DNA of 64,000 nt, taken from the NCBI GenBank assembly GCA_017311315.1, contig CM029671.1, positions 372,446-436,445 of the forward strand. The letters are read 5' to 3'. Below are positions 1 through 10,736 of the stretch, piece by piece (the stretch's first letter is position 1; the number at the start of each line of letters is the position of its first letter). The notes beneath the pieces are model-generated. The model saw nothing but the letters and a program-made list of their open reading frames with translations, did not search any database and was not told the DNA's origin. The DNA is from Dendrocalamus latiflorus (lineage: Eukaryota > Streptophyta > Magnoliopsida > Poales > Poaceae). The translations under genes and the position numbers were made by a program.

Positions 1-1512
1 GTGGAGTTTATTGTAACCCGTCTTGGAGTAATGTTTAACACCGACTCGGACGGATTCAAAAAGCATGGCGAAATGAGCTAGTGTGCATGTCAAGTTCCTT
101 CGGGGCGTTTGGCACTAAGTTTCATTCCGTGCCTTCTCTACGTACGCTTGGAGTTACCTGCCGGGACACGTGGCGGAAACATTCACACCAACTCAGATGG
201 CTTCAAAATGCATGAAGAAATTTCCTCGGGTGCGTGTGAAGCCTATTCGCGGTGTTTGGCACTCAATTTCAACTCGTGGCACAATTCCATTCGCATTGAG
301 TTTATAGTTGTCGTCAGAAACCGTTGTGGAGGAAAGTATCACACCAACTCGAACGAATTCAAAATGCGTGAAGAAATGTGCTTGGGTATATATGAAGTCC
401 GTTCAGGGTGTTTTGCACTCAGTTTCGTTTTGTGCCATGAATTCATCCACATAGAGTTTATTGTACCCATTAAAACCCGTTGTGCAGGAACGTTTCATAC
501 CAACTCGGACGGATTCGAAAGGCATGCCATGATGTTCTAGGGCGCATATGAAATCTATTCGAGGTGTGACTCACTTAGTTTCGTTTTGTGGCACAACTTC
601 GTCCGCATGGAGTATATTGTACCCGTCAGAACCCATTGCAGAGCAACGTTTCACACCGACTCGGATGGATTCATAAATAATGGCAAAGTGTGCTCGAGCA
701 CATATGAAGTCATTTCGTGCCATGAATTCGTTCATGTGGAGTTTATTGTTCCTGTCAGAACTTGTTCTGCTGTAAAGTTTCACACCGGCTCCGACAACTC
801 GAAATGCGTGTGGAAAAGTGCTAGGGCACATATGAACTCCAGTGATAGATAGAGCTTGCCACACATTTCCATTTCATAACGTTATTTCGCGCATTGTACC
901 CATCCTGCAGGAAAGTTTCACACCGACTCGGACGGGTTCAAAAAGCGTGGCGACATGAGCTAGGGTGCATGTGAAGTCCCGTCGAGGTTTTTGGAACTCG
1001 GTTTCATTTTTGTACCTCGATAACGCACGCTTTGAGTTTACAGTTCCAACGAAACCCGTTGCGGAGAAAATATTCAGACCGATTCGGATGAATTCGAAAG
1101 CCATGCCAAAACGTGCTCGGGCGCATATGAAGTACATTCGGGGTGTTAGCCACTCAGTTTCATTTCGTGGCACAATTCCGTCTGCAACAACCTGGACGGA
1201 TTCGGAATACGTGCCGAAATCTGCTATGGTACATATGAAGTCCATTTGGAATGTTTGCCACGCAGTTTCATTTCATGCCACGATTTCTTGCACAGAGTTA
1301 TTATACCCGTCTAAGAGGAAAGTTCCACACCTACTCGGACGGATTCAAAATAAATGGTGAAATGAGGTAGGGTGTATACAAAGTGCCTTCGTGGTGTAAG
1401 GCAATCAATTTCATTTCGTCCCTGCACAACGCACGCTTGGAGTTATGGTACCTATCGGAACCCGTTGCGGTCGGAACTTTCACACTGACTTCGATAGATT
1501 CCAACGGCATGC
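1..1512 (+). repeat. Satellite array, left block (156-bp monomer, 1903-bp HOR)
   Basis: Head-to-tail diverged monomers. The landmark GAGTTTA/GAGTTAT recurs at 4, 151, 298, 454, 610, 739, 1034, 1295 and 1440, so spacing is mostly 147-156 bp. The whole block matches the right-hand array at a 1903-bp offset and is the left part of one HOR unit cut by the retrotransposon. The open frames crossing it are by-products of a repeat with few stops. The monomer length matches known grass centromeric satellites (CentO 155 bp, CentC 156 bp). I do not recognise the sequence itself, so a centromeric role is inference. Confidence 0.93.
1508..1512. repeat. Left TSD (CATGC) of the chromovirus
   Basis: CATGC directly precedes the TGTCGG terminus and is repeated at 15517-15521. 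Uninterrupted satellite copies read CGGCATGCCAAAATG with a single CATGC, for example at 17420, so the empty site is known. Confidence 0.96.
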
Positions 1513-1771
1513 TGTCGGGCCTCCGGATTATCAAACCCGGACCCTCTGTGTATTACAGCACTAGTCCCAGATCAAAGCTAGTGCACACAGTCAAACAGAA
1601 TGGAAAACATCACCATCAACGATTTATTACAATAAATAAGAGTACTGACCACCGGGTCTCATTATTACAAAGGAGGTTTAAGACCTCGCACACAAGAAAT
1701 AGAGCGGAAGCAAATAAAACTCGAGGACGACCCATCAATTCGCCACAGGCAATTGACTGGGGATGCGCGAC

Positions 1772-3979
1772 CTAGTCCTCCGGGAAGAATCCATCACAGC
1801 CACAAGCGAAGCAGTAGTCGTAGTCACCTTCTTGAGCTTCAACTTCCTCTGAGATTTTATTTTTAAGTGTAGCATGTGAGTACATAAAGTACTCCGCAAG
1901 TCTTGGGAAAAATGCATAGATGCAAGGCTTAACAAAGGAAGGCCATATGGTTCTTTTGCACAAAGCAATATTTAAAATCTCCATTACTACTAATTATTTT
2001 CGAAGGCATCACTTTAATGAAGTAAATGTTTTAACAGAATTAACTTTCTAGTGAAGGTTCCAACTGCCAACACTAGCTAACCAAATTACCATTGGTCAAG
2101 TTTTAAACCGCGGGTTCCATCCACCCTCTCTGGCTCCAACCGCCAGGATTCCCTTCCGAGAGTTCCCTCCACCCTCGGAATACAAAACTTTTGATTTTAA
2201 ATCAAAACCAGAAATCTACCATGTGAATGCATTCCTTGCCCGCCCTTGACCGTGGGCACGGCTATTCGAATAGTTTTACACTCTGCAGAGGTTGTACAAC
2301 TTTACCCACAAGAGATAAATTATCTTAATAGTCAACATGCTTCCTTTGGCATGAGACCCAGATAAAATATCACAAAGCCTTTCACCTACTCCAGTATAGC
2401 TAGAGACCACCCGCTGAGGTTTCACCGCAGAAGGGTTAAATCCGCCCAATCTGAAGCCCCCTCTTGCGCCATATGAGTACAGTAACCCTGTCCCTCACTA
2501 TGAGTAACCAGTACGCCCTGGCACTCAATACACCACTGGTGATATCTAAACTACACCTTTATAGGTTAGTTAGCTAGGTCGTACCCATATAGACTTGTGG
2601 TTGTACGGTTAATGCTCAGTTTGGACAAACACAAGCGTCGGTCCTTAATTGACTAGGGTGGAACATACACTTAACAAGTTCTCGTGCTTACTGCACCAAC
2701 CCAAACAACCATCCACCCTAATCTAAACCAACTTTCACATTTTTATTTTATTTTAAAATCAAAGTGACAACTCCAATTGCCACCCTAATCTCCATTACTA
2801 CTAATTATTTTCGAAGGCATCACTTTAATGAAGTAAATGTTTTAACAGAATTAACTTTCTAGTGAAGGTTCCAACTGCCAACACTAGCTAACCAAATTAC
2901 CATTGGTCAAGTTTTAAACCGCGGGTTCCATCCACCCTCTCTGGCTCCAACCGCCAGGATTCCCTTCCGAGAGTTCCCTCCACCCTCGGAATACAAAACT
3001 TTTGATTTTAAATCAAAACCAGAAATCTACCATGTGAATGCATTCCTTGCCCGCCCTTGACCGTGGGCACGGCTATTCGAATAGTTTTACACTCTGCAGA
3101 GGTTGTACAACTTTACCCACAAGAGATAAATTATCTTAATAGTCAACATGCTTCCTTTGGCATGAGACCCAGATAAAATATCACAAAGCCTTTCACCTAC
3201 TCCAGTATAGCTAGAGACCACCCGCTGAGGTTTCACCGCAGAAGGGTTAAATCCGCCCAATCTGAAGCCCCCTCTTGCGCCATATGAGTACAGTAACCCT
3301 GTCCCTCACTATGAGTAACCAGTACGCCCTGGCACTCAATACACCACTGGTGATATCTAAACTACACCTTTATAGGTTAGTTAGCTAGGTCGTACCCATA
3401 TAGACTTGTGGTTGTACGGTTAATGCTCAGTTTGGACAAACACAAGCGTCGGTCCTTAATTGACTAGGGTGGAACATACACTTAACAAGTTCTCGTGCTT
3501 ACTGCACCAACCCAAACAACCATCCACCCTAATCTAAACCAACTTTCACATTTTTATTTTATTTTAAAATCACAGTGACAACTCCAATTGCCACTTCACT
3601 TTCAAACACAAGGATTTACTAATAAATCATAATTTCCCATTTTCAAGATTTTCCAAAGTTATTAGATAGCATGACTAAGCATTATCCTACCATACTAACA
3701 TCAACAAGTAATTATAATACTCTCATTAATGAGACAAAGGAAATTCTATGGTGACAAGGGTACATGACAATCAATTCCAATGGAGGGCATAACAAAGTTG
3801 GATTAACTACTACCTTAAGATTTGAATTATCATTTTATGTAAATAGCAATGCATAACATTTAAAATAATTAAAACATTTCAAAATCATAGGTTCAAGATG
3901 ATCAAAGGAGACTTGCCTTCTTGCAGGGTTTCTGGGTCTTCTTGGTGCTGTGAAGAGGGATCGTCGACAACGTTGGAAT
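1772..3979 (-). other. Possible spliced small ORF inside the 3' LTR
   Basis: Block A (3979-3917, 63 nt) follows a pyrimidine-rich tract ending CGCGTAG and ends CAAGAAG at a GCAAGT donor-like site. Block B (1848-1772, 77 nt) follows CTCAG and ends in TAG. Joining them keeps one frame of about 45 codons. It is acidic in block A and ends in a Tyr/Cys-rich segment, with CFACGC followed by DGFFPED. The same layout exists in two other diverged LTRs in this window. No start codon is assigned; it would have to lie in a further upstream exon. Block B is also the 3' end of an unspliced 70-codon frame (1984-1772). Splicing is inference. Confidence 0.45.
1976..3594. repeat. 808-bp direct duplication within the 3' LTR
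   Basis: Copies are 1976-2783 and 2787-3594, separated by three filler bases (CCT). They are identical as far as I compared, except one base near 2762 (CAAAG versus CACAG). The 5' LTR has a single copy, so this is private to the 3' LTR and arose during or after insertion. Confidence 0.93.
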
Positions 3980-5031
3980 CTACGCGAGGAAAGACGAAGC
4001 AACAAAAGAAATAAATACAAAAGAAAATTCAAATAAAAACCAAAAATTCAACAGAGGCCATAATTGGGTAGATCTTGATTTTAGATGAATTTAGAAATTT
4101 GAATGGCTGGATTTGGAGTTAAAATGAGAAAGTTATGCTCATTTGAAAATCTCAGATTTGAATAAATCGAGAAATTCGGAAATTTCTGACAGGTGGGACC
4201 CACTGGAGAATTAAATTTTAATCTTTTATTTTAATTCTGGGAGACTGACAGGTGGGGCCCACTGAACAGTAACCACTGGCGGTCACTGACATGTGGGACC
4301 CACTGGACAGTGAGCCCAATGAGTCAACCTCTGACACGTGGGTCCCACTGGTCTTCGGGCCCACTTGTCAGAGTCCAGCACAGAGGGGTGGGACCCAGGC
4401 GGCAGTGGCAGCGCAGACCGGCGGCCTCTGACGGGTGGGGCCCGCTTGTCAGTCGCGAAAATTAAACGAAAAACTCAACCCAGCGCGCGGAGCCGAGGGC
4501 TCGAACGCGCACCGGGGAGTTGAGAGAGAGCGCGGCTAACCAGATGGGCGGGGGAGGCTTTGCCTACCCATATAGGGCAACCATACCTTTTGAGGTACCT
4601 GCCGGAGGGGAGGTCGGGGAAGATGGTCGGAGGCGACGGCGCCGGCGACGAGAGAGTGGCGGAGAGGTTCGGGCGGCGCGTGAAATGTAACCCTGGCGCG
4701 AAGGGGATCCGGTTGGAGGGGTCGGCGAGGCTCGGGGGTGATCGGAGGTGGCCGGCGATGAGGAGGCAGCGACGACGGATCGGGAGCTCCGACGCGACGG
4801 CGCTCCGGGGACGGGGAGGGGCGGCCGAGGGGTCGGGGAGGATCGCCCGGGCGTGAGGAAGCTCGGGGAGGCGACGACGGGCTCCGGGGACGACCGAGGC
4901 GGCGAGGAAAGCTCGCCGGAGTTGGGCGGAGCTCGAGGGGAGGAGTGGCACGGTGATCGGGCTCTAGAGGGCTCGGGAGCTGCGGTGGAGTGCGCTGGGA
5001 TGCGGTGCGGGAGAAGGCGAAGCCGATGGGG

Positions 5032-5040
5032 CATTTATAG
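5032..5040 (-). promoter_or_regulatory. TATA box of the 3' LTR
   Basis: On the minus strand this reads CTATAAATG in a very GC-rich context, about 950 bp into the LTR and upstream of the transcribed leader. The 5' LTR has the same motif at 14567-14575. Confidence 0.65.
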
Positions 5041-5984
5041 GGGCTGAGGGGGAGCAGGGGCGAGGCAATTGCTCGCCGGGGTGGTCGGCCGGAAAAAGGA
5101 AGGGGAGGCGAGGGAAAGGAAAGAGGGGAGGCGGAGAAGGAAGGGAAGCACGGGATTAAAGGGATTCGGTCGCGGCGGCGCTCGGGGTTTCCAAAACCGG
5201 AGGGGGCCGAGGAAGGAAGGAAGGGATCCTCGGGGGAATCGGTCGCCGGCGCAAGAAAGGAAAGGGGAGGAGAGAAAGGAAGGCGTCTCCGCGGGGGAGA
5301 CGACGGCTCTGACGTGCGGGGCCGGGGTGGCAGCGGGAGCGGAGGCGCGTGACACTGACGGGCGGGGCCCGCGGGTCAGAGAGATGAGGGAGCGGGGTGT
5401 GGATGGCAGCCGCGTGGCCCGAGGGCGGATCGGGCGGCGGGGACGAGTTAAGTGGGAGGGAACGGTGGATCGATGCCGGGCGCGGGGACGCGGCTCATTC
5501 GAGCCGTCCACGCGTCGGGCGCGGAGGAGGGGAAGGCGGGGGTCGCTGACGGGCCTGGCCCGCTTGGCGGCGAGAGAGAGAGGAGGGAACGGCCTGGATT
5601 GGCCGAGCGGCGACGTGGGCGGCCCTAGGCCGTCCACGCGTCGGCCGGAGGAAAAGGGAGGTTTTTATTTTTCAGAATTTGATTTCTAATTTCAGAAAAG
5701 GCTAGAAAATTATTTAGGCCTCAGAAAAAAAATGAAAATACCTCCAAAAATTCCAGAAAAATTCACAGAAGCTCCTGGACATATTTTGGACTAAATAAAA
5801 TTATTTCCAACTACTGTTGATATTTAATTTTCATATTTTGAATTACTTTTTAAGCTCTAAAAATAGTTTTTAAATTCCAGAAAATCCAAAAAGGCAAATA
5901 AAAGCCAAGTAAAATCCAATTACCTTAAAATAATTTATTTGAATTTAAATTTTTCAAAAAGCCAAATTTTTGGGATGTGACAAA

Positions 5985-5996
5985 CCTACCCCCCTT
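5985..5996 (-). other. Polypurine tract of the chromovirus
   Basis: The minus strand reads AAGGGGGGTAGG, two bases from the 3' LTR, and overlaps the gag-pol stop codon (TAA at 5997-5995). This is the expected plus-strand primer position. Coding sequence therefore runs to within 12 bp of the LTR. Confidence 0.88.
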
Positions 5997-8900
5997 AGAA
6001 AGAATCTCGACCCCGAGATTCGGATGGACTGGGAAAAAGGTCGGGGAACTCTTCTTTTAGATCCTCTTCACGCTCCCAAGTTGCTTCCGATTCTGAATGG
6101 TTACTCCACTGCACTTTACAGAACTTGATAACCTTGCTGCGCGTACGGCGCTCTGCTTCCTCCAATATCTTGACTGGATACTCTGGATAGGTGAGGTCCT
6201 CCTTTACATTTATTTCATCTAGAGGCATCTGCTCTTCTGGAACTCTAAGACACTTTCTTAGCTGACACACATGGAAGACGTCATGCACCTTTGACAGCTG
6301 AGGTGGAAGCTCCAACTGGTAAGCAACTTCTCCTTGTTTCGCCACAACAGGAAAAGGTCCGATGAATCTGGGAGCTAGCTTTCCACTGACTCCAAAACGT
6401 CTCATTCCTTTGAGAGGTGACACCTTCAAATAAACATGATCCCCAGGTACGAATTCTAAGCTTCTACGTCGATTGTCTGCATAACTTTTCTGTCTGGTTT
6501 GTGCTGTTTTTAATCTGTCCTGGATTAGACGAACTTGTTCTTCTGCTTGCTTCAGCACATCTGGTCCAAACACTTGTCCTTCTCCTGTTTCCTTCCAATA
6601 CAATGGAGTCCTACACTTTCTGCCGTATAGGGCTTCGAAGGGAGACATTTGCAAACTGGATTGATAACTATTGTTGTAGGAGAACTCTGCATAGGGCAAA
6701 CTCTGATCCCAATTACTCTTGTTTGCCAGTACACAAGCTCTCAACATGTCTTCCAGGATTTGATTTACTCTTTCTGTTTGACCATCTGTCTGTGGATGAT
6801 AAGCTGTACTGAAGTTTAAGTTTGTGCCCAAAAGTTCATGTAGCTTTTGCCAAAATCTCGAAGTGAACTGGGTTCCTCGATCTGACACAATCTTCTTTGG
6901 GATCCCATGCAAGCACACGATTCTTGACATGTACAACTCTGCAAGTCTATCCCCGGAGTATGTGGTCTTTACTGGAATGAAATGGGCGACTTTTGTCAAA
7001 CAATCCACTATAACCCAAATTGAATCGTGCCCTGTTTTGGTTCTTGGTAATCCAGTTATAAAATCCATACCAATTTCTTCCCATTTCCACTCAGGGATCT
7101 GCAATGGCTGTAGAAGTCCCGCAGGTCTCTGGTGTTCAGCTTTAATCCGTTGGCATACATCGCACAAGGCTACGTATTCTGCAATTTCTCGTTTCATACT
7201 TGACCACCAATACCTTTCCTTGAGATCTTGGTACATCTTGGTGCTCCCAGGGTGAATTGAATATCCAGATTCATGGGCTTTCTTTAGTATTAACTCCTTT
7301 ACCTCCTTCTTTTCAGGCACAATAATTCTTTTCCCAAACCAAAGGGTACCTTTTTCATCCTCTGAAAATCCCGAAGCTTTTCCTTTCTTCATATTATCCT
7401 TGATCTCCTGGACATACTTGTCCTCCTTTTGAGCTGCTCTGATTTGATCTTCTAAGGTTGGTTGAACTTCCAAAGTGGCTAGAAATCCTTCCTCCACTAC
7501 TTCTAGGTTGAGCCGTTGGAACTCTTCTTGAAGGGCAGGCATACTGTCCTTAATCCATAGCTTGGCACAATAACTCTTTCTGCTCAAGGCATCTGCTACT
7601 ACATTAGCCTTTCCTGGATGATAATGTATTCCAATATCATAATCCTTTATTAACTCAAGCCATCTCCTTTGCCTCATGTTGAGATCGGGTTGAGTGAATA
7701 TATATTTCAAACTCTTGTGATCCGTGTAAATTTCACAACGGTTACCAATCAAGTAATGCCTCCATATTTTCAGTGCATGCACTACGGCAGCGAGCTCTAA
7801 ATCATGCGTTGGGTAATTTCCTTCATGGGGTCGCAGCTGCCTTGAGGCATATGCTACTACCTTTCTTTCTTGCATCAGTACACAGCCTAGTCCCTGCCTT
7901 GACGCATCACAGAAGACTTCGAAATCCTTCCTAATGTCCGGAAGCGTCAACACTGGTGCAGAAGTTAACCTCTTCTTCAACTCTTGAAAACTATCCTCAC
8001 ATGGTTTACTCCATTCAAACTTCTTTTCCTTCTTCAGCAACTGGGTCAGAGGTCTTGCGAGCTTGGAGAATCCTTCAATAAATCGACGATAGTAACCAGC
8101 CAATCCAAGAAAACTCCTGATCTCGGATACTGACTTTGGTTGTGTCCAATTGAGCACATCATTAACTTTCTCCGGGTCTACGGATACTCCTCCCGCCGAA
8201 ATCACATGGCCCAAGAAAGCTACTTTCTTCAACCAAAACTCACACTTACTGAACTTGGCGTACAACTGATTTTCTCGGAGCTTTTCCAAAACTATCCTCA
8301 AATGTTCGGCATGTTCTTCCTCATTCTTGGAATATATCAAAATGTCATCGATGAATACAACCACAAACTTATCCAAATATTCCATGAACACCTTATTCAT
8401 CAGATTCATGAAGTATGCTGGGGCATTGGTTAGACCGAAAGACATCACTGTATACTCATACAATCCATAACGGGTGGCAAATGCGGTCTTGGGTATGTCC
8501 TCTGGTCTTAACTTCAATTGGTGATATCCTGATCGAAGGTCAATCTTAGAGAATACACATGATCCTTTCAACTGATCAAACAGATCATCTATTCTGGGTA
8601 AAGGGTACTTGTTCTTAATAGTCACATCATTCAATGATCGATAGTCCACACACATGCGAAGACTACCATCTTTCTTCTTTACTAGCAGTACTGGTGCTCC
8701 CCAAGGTGACGAGCTTGGCCTTACAAATCCTTTATCCTGCAGCTCTTCAATTTGTTTCTTAACTTCCGCCAAATCATTTGCAGACATCCGATAAGGTCTC
8801 TTGGAAATTGGAGCTGTTCCAGGTACTAGGTTGATGACAAACTCTACTTCCCTGTCTGGCGGCATTCCGGGCAAATCTTCAGGGAATACATCTGGGTACT

Positions 8901-10470
8901 CACTCACTATAGGTACTTTTTCCAGAGTCACTCCCTTTACACTGTTCAAACTACACCTGCTCTGGGTAGGGGAGTTTGACTTATACCTTACTTGAATCCC
9001 ATCAGAGTTAGTGATTGTAACAGCTCGATCAGCACAATCTATCTGCCCTTTATACTTGGTTAACCAATCCATTCCAAGTATTACATCTAAACCCTTGGAG
9101 TCTATTATAATAAGATTTGCTAAGAACTTAACTCCATTTATATCCACAGTTGCGTCAAGGCAAACTGTGTTAGTCCTTATTTCCTTTCCAGGGGACTGGA
9201 CTAGCATGGGGTTCTGTAGTTTACTCACATCCCAATTATACCTTTCAACCACATCTTTTGACACAAAAGAATGCGAAGCTCCAGAATCAAATAATGCTGA
9301 TGCAATTACTGAGTTGACAAGAAACTTACCCAGAACTACGTCAGGTGCATCCTGGGCTGCTTCCGCGGTCACATGGTTGAGATGCCCTCTGCTCACCACT
9401 TGTGGAGTCCTTGGGGTTTGTGGTGCCCCACGGCCTTGACCTGCAGTCGGAGCTCTTGCTGGTGTAGTCCCCAGATTGAAACGAACTGGAGTCATTGCTG
9501 GGCGTTTCTGGGGACAGTTGCTGGCATAGTGCCCCATGTTCTTGCAGTTAAAGCACTGCACTCCTGCTGCTGAAGTCTTGTTCTGCGGGGGTTGGCCACC
9601 ATTGTTTGCCCGGGGAGTTTGTGGATTTGGGCGGGGTCCTGAAAAGGGAGTCCTCGGCACGCTTGACTCTGAGAGCTTGTGATAGTGAGGTGCGTTGGGG
9701 CAGAATCGAGAGCTGCTTGCTCCTTGCTGAGCTTGAAACTTCCTCTTCCGATTTTCGTACAGCTGGCGCTGAGCATCTTCTTGGACAAAGGCCTTGTTCA
9801 CTAGGTGCTGGAAGGTTGGGAAGTCATTGGATACCAGCTGCACCTTGAGATTGGGGTCAAGTCCCTGCGTGAACCTCCAAATCTTGGTCGCCTCTGAGGT
9901 GACCTCTTCAGATGCATACCTGGACAGTTGGGTGAACTTGTTCAGGTACTCGGAAACACTGAGGTTTCCCTGCTGCAGTTGGTAGAATTCTCTCTTCTTC
10001 ATTTCCATTATCCCAGTAGGGATATGGGCAGTGCGGAAAGCTTCGACAAACTCCTCCCAAGTGATGGCTTGTGCATTTTGATGGGCGGCGCGGTAGTTTT
10101 CCCACCAGTTGGCAGCCATTCCCTTGAGCTGATGAGCAGCGTACAACACCTTTTCATTATCGTTGCACTGAGCTAGGACCAATTTTCTTTCCACATCCTT
10201 GATCCAATCATCTGCCTCCAATGGATCCACTGATCCAGCAAAAGTGGGAGGCCTTGTCCTCATGAATTCCCCCAATCTAGACTGGGGTGCCTGGTTGGGT
10301 GCCTGCTGGGCTGGCTGCACTTGGTTCTGGGCGAGAGCTTGAAGTAACTGCAGCTGCATAGCCATCATTTGCTCCAAGTTGGGGGCCTGAGCGGGAGGTG
10401 GTGGAATGTTGTCCTCCGGCTGGTTGTTGGCGTCACGGCTGCTGCCAGGGTTGCTCCTCGTGTTCACCAT
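5995..10470 (-). CDS. gag-pol: Gag-Pol polyprotein of the chromovirus (1491 aa, intact)
   Basis: One uninterrupted frame from a true ATG encodes every product needed for retrotransposition. Visible domains by residue: retrotransposon Gag about 80-250; CCHC zinc knuckle CFNCKNMGHYASNC at 306-319; aspartic protease FDSGAS at about 394; reverse transcriptase about 560-740 with FIDDILIYS near 706; RNase H starting FCDAS near 853; integrase zinc finger (HHCC) about 1066-1106; integrase catalytic triad D1136, D1197, E1233, the last two with exact D35E spacing; GPF module near 1370; and a chromodomain-like tail about 1431-1480 with W...ATWE. All active-site residues are present and there is no frameshift, unlike every other pol in the window. 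A chromodomain tail is thought to steer integration to heterochromatin, which fits the satellite target. Gag and Pol share one frame, as is usual for this clade. Confidence 0.97.
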   Translation of the reverse strand: MVNTRSNPGSSRDANNQPEDNIPPPPAQAPNLEQMMAMQLQLLQALAQNQVQPAQQAPNQAPQSRLGEFMRTRPPTFAGSVDPLEADDWIKDVERKLVLAQCNDNEKVLYAAHQLKGMAANWWENYRAAHQNAQAITWEEFVEAFRTAHIPTGIMEMKKREFYQLQQGNLSVSEYLNKFTQLSRYASEEVTSEATKIWRFTQGLDPNLKVQLVSNDFPTFQHLVNKAFVQEDAQRQLYENRKRKFQAQQGASSSRFCPNAPHYHKLSESSVPRTPFSGPRPNPQTPRANNGGQPPQNKTSAAGVQCFNCKNMGHYASNCPQKRPAMTPVRFNLGTTPARAPTAGQGRGAPQTPRTPQVVSRGHLNHVTAEAAQDAPDVVLGKFLVNSVIASALFDSGASHSFVSKDVVERYNWDVSKLQNPMLVQSPGKEIRTNTVCLDATVDINGVKFLANLIIIDSKGLDVILGMDWLTKYKGQIDCADRAVTITNSDGIQVRYKSNSPTQSRCSLNSVKGVTLEKVPIVSEYPDVFPEDLPGMPPDREVEFVINLVPGTAPISKRPYRMSANDLAEVKKQIEELQDKGFVRPSSSPWGAPVLLVKKKDGSLRMCVDYRSLNDVTIKNKYPLPRIDDLFDQLKGSCVFSKIDLRSGYHQLKLRPEDIPKTAFATRYGLYEYTVMSFGLTNAPAYFMNLMNKVFMEYLDKFVVVFIDDILIYSKNEEEHAEHLRIVLEKLRENQLYAKFSKCEFWLKKVAFLGHVISAGGVSVDPEKVNDVLNWTQPKSVSEIRSFLGLAGYYRRFIEGFSKLARPLTQLLKKEKKFEWSKPCEDSFQELKKRLTSAPVLTLPDIRKDFEVFCDASRQGLGCVLMQERKVVAYASRQLRPHEGNYPTHDLELAAVVHALKIWRHYLIGNRCEIYTDHKSLKYIFTQPDLNMRQRRWLELIKDYDIGIHYHPGKANVVADALSRKSYCAKLWIKDSMPALQEEFQRLNLEVVEEGFLATLEVQPTLEDQIRAAQKEDKYVQEIKDNMKKGKASGFSEDEKGTLWFGKRIIVPEKKEVKELILKKAHESGYSIHPGSTKMYQDLKERYWWSSMKREIAEYVALCDVCQRIKAEHQRPAGLLQPLQIPEWKWEEIGMDFITGLPRTKTGHDSIWVIVDCLTKVAHFIPVKTTYSGDRLAELYMSRIVCLHGIPKKIVSDRGTQFTSRFWQKLHELLGTNLNFSTAYHPQTDGQTERVNQILEDMLRACVLANKSNWDQSLPYAEFSYNNSYQSSLQMSPFEALYGRKCRTPLYWKETGEGQVFGPDVLKQAEEQVRLIQDRLKTAQTRQKSYADNRRRSLEFVPGDHVYLKVSPLKGMRRFGVSGKLAPRFIGPFPVVAKQGEVAYQLELPPQLSKVHDVFHVCQLRKCLRVPEEQMPLDEINVKEDLTYPEYPVKILEEAERRTRSKVIKFCKVQWSNHSESEATWEREEDLKEEFPDLFPSPSESRGRDSF

Positions 10471-10736
10471 CTGAAGCGGTTTAGGTTAGCAGAAGGTAAG
10501 AGGGAAATAGCAAAGGTAAGAGATTAGGGGAACTAAACCACATCCCAAGCCAACACACAAGAAAGAACTAGCAACCACTTAGGGGAAACTTTTTATTAAA
10601 ATCAAGATAACTCCAAGGATGGCTGTACCACAAGTGCGCATAGGCCTGGTACAGTCCATCTAACACACCAAAACATAACAATAAGCGTTCTAAGGATGCG
10701 GACATTTTATTTGGGTACTACGGACTCCAAAGACTA

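Larger units (their letters stand above)
1513..5982 (-). repeat. 3' LTR of the chromovirus, enlarged by an internal duplication
   Basis: Runs from TGTCGGGCC to GATGTGACA on the plus strand, 4470 bp. It aligns along its whole length with the 11859-15516 LTR except for an extra 811 bp, a one-base A-run difference near 5727 and about six substitutions. Minus-strand order: AT-rich U3 start (5982 to about 5660), GC-rich promoter region (about 5650-4440), a transcribed part with a possible intron, and a conserved terminal ~280 bp. The long GC-rich open frames (4475-4951, 4564-5034, 5035-5637 minus, 5069-5689 plus) overlap each other on both strands and look like composition artefacts. Confidence 0.95.

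Noticed and set aside
109..540. A 143-codon frame repeated in each satellite unit, with companion 78-153-codon frames on both strands
   Set aside because: It recurs because the satellite recurs, starts at TTG, overlaps frames on the other strand, and its protein tracks monomer DNA rather than a domain. No sign of a gene.
3835..4032. 65-codon minus-strand frame repeated in both LTRs (also 13370-13567)
   Set aside because: Crosses the T-rich tract and the possible splice donor, and is in a different frame from the blocks conserved in other LTRs.
4475..5689. Frames of 156-206 codons in the GC-rich LTR segment, repeated at 14010-15224
   Set aside because: They overlap in several frames on both strands and are Arg/Pro/Ser/Gly-rich, as expected where GC-rich DNA has few stops. 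No conservation in other LTRs of the family.
6417..10176. Plus-strand frames of 60-143 codons opposite gag-pol
   Set aside because: Shadows of the strongly supported minus-strand polyprotein.
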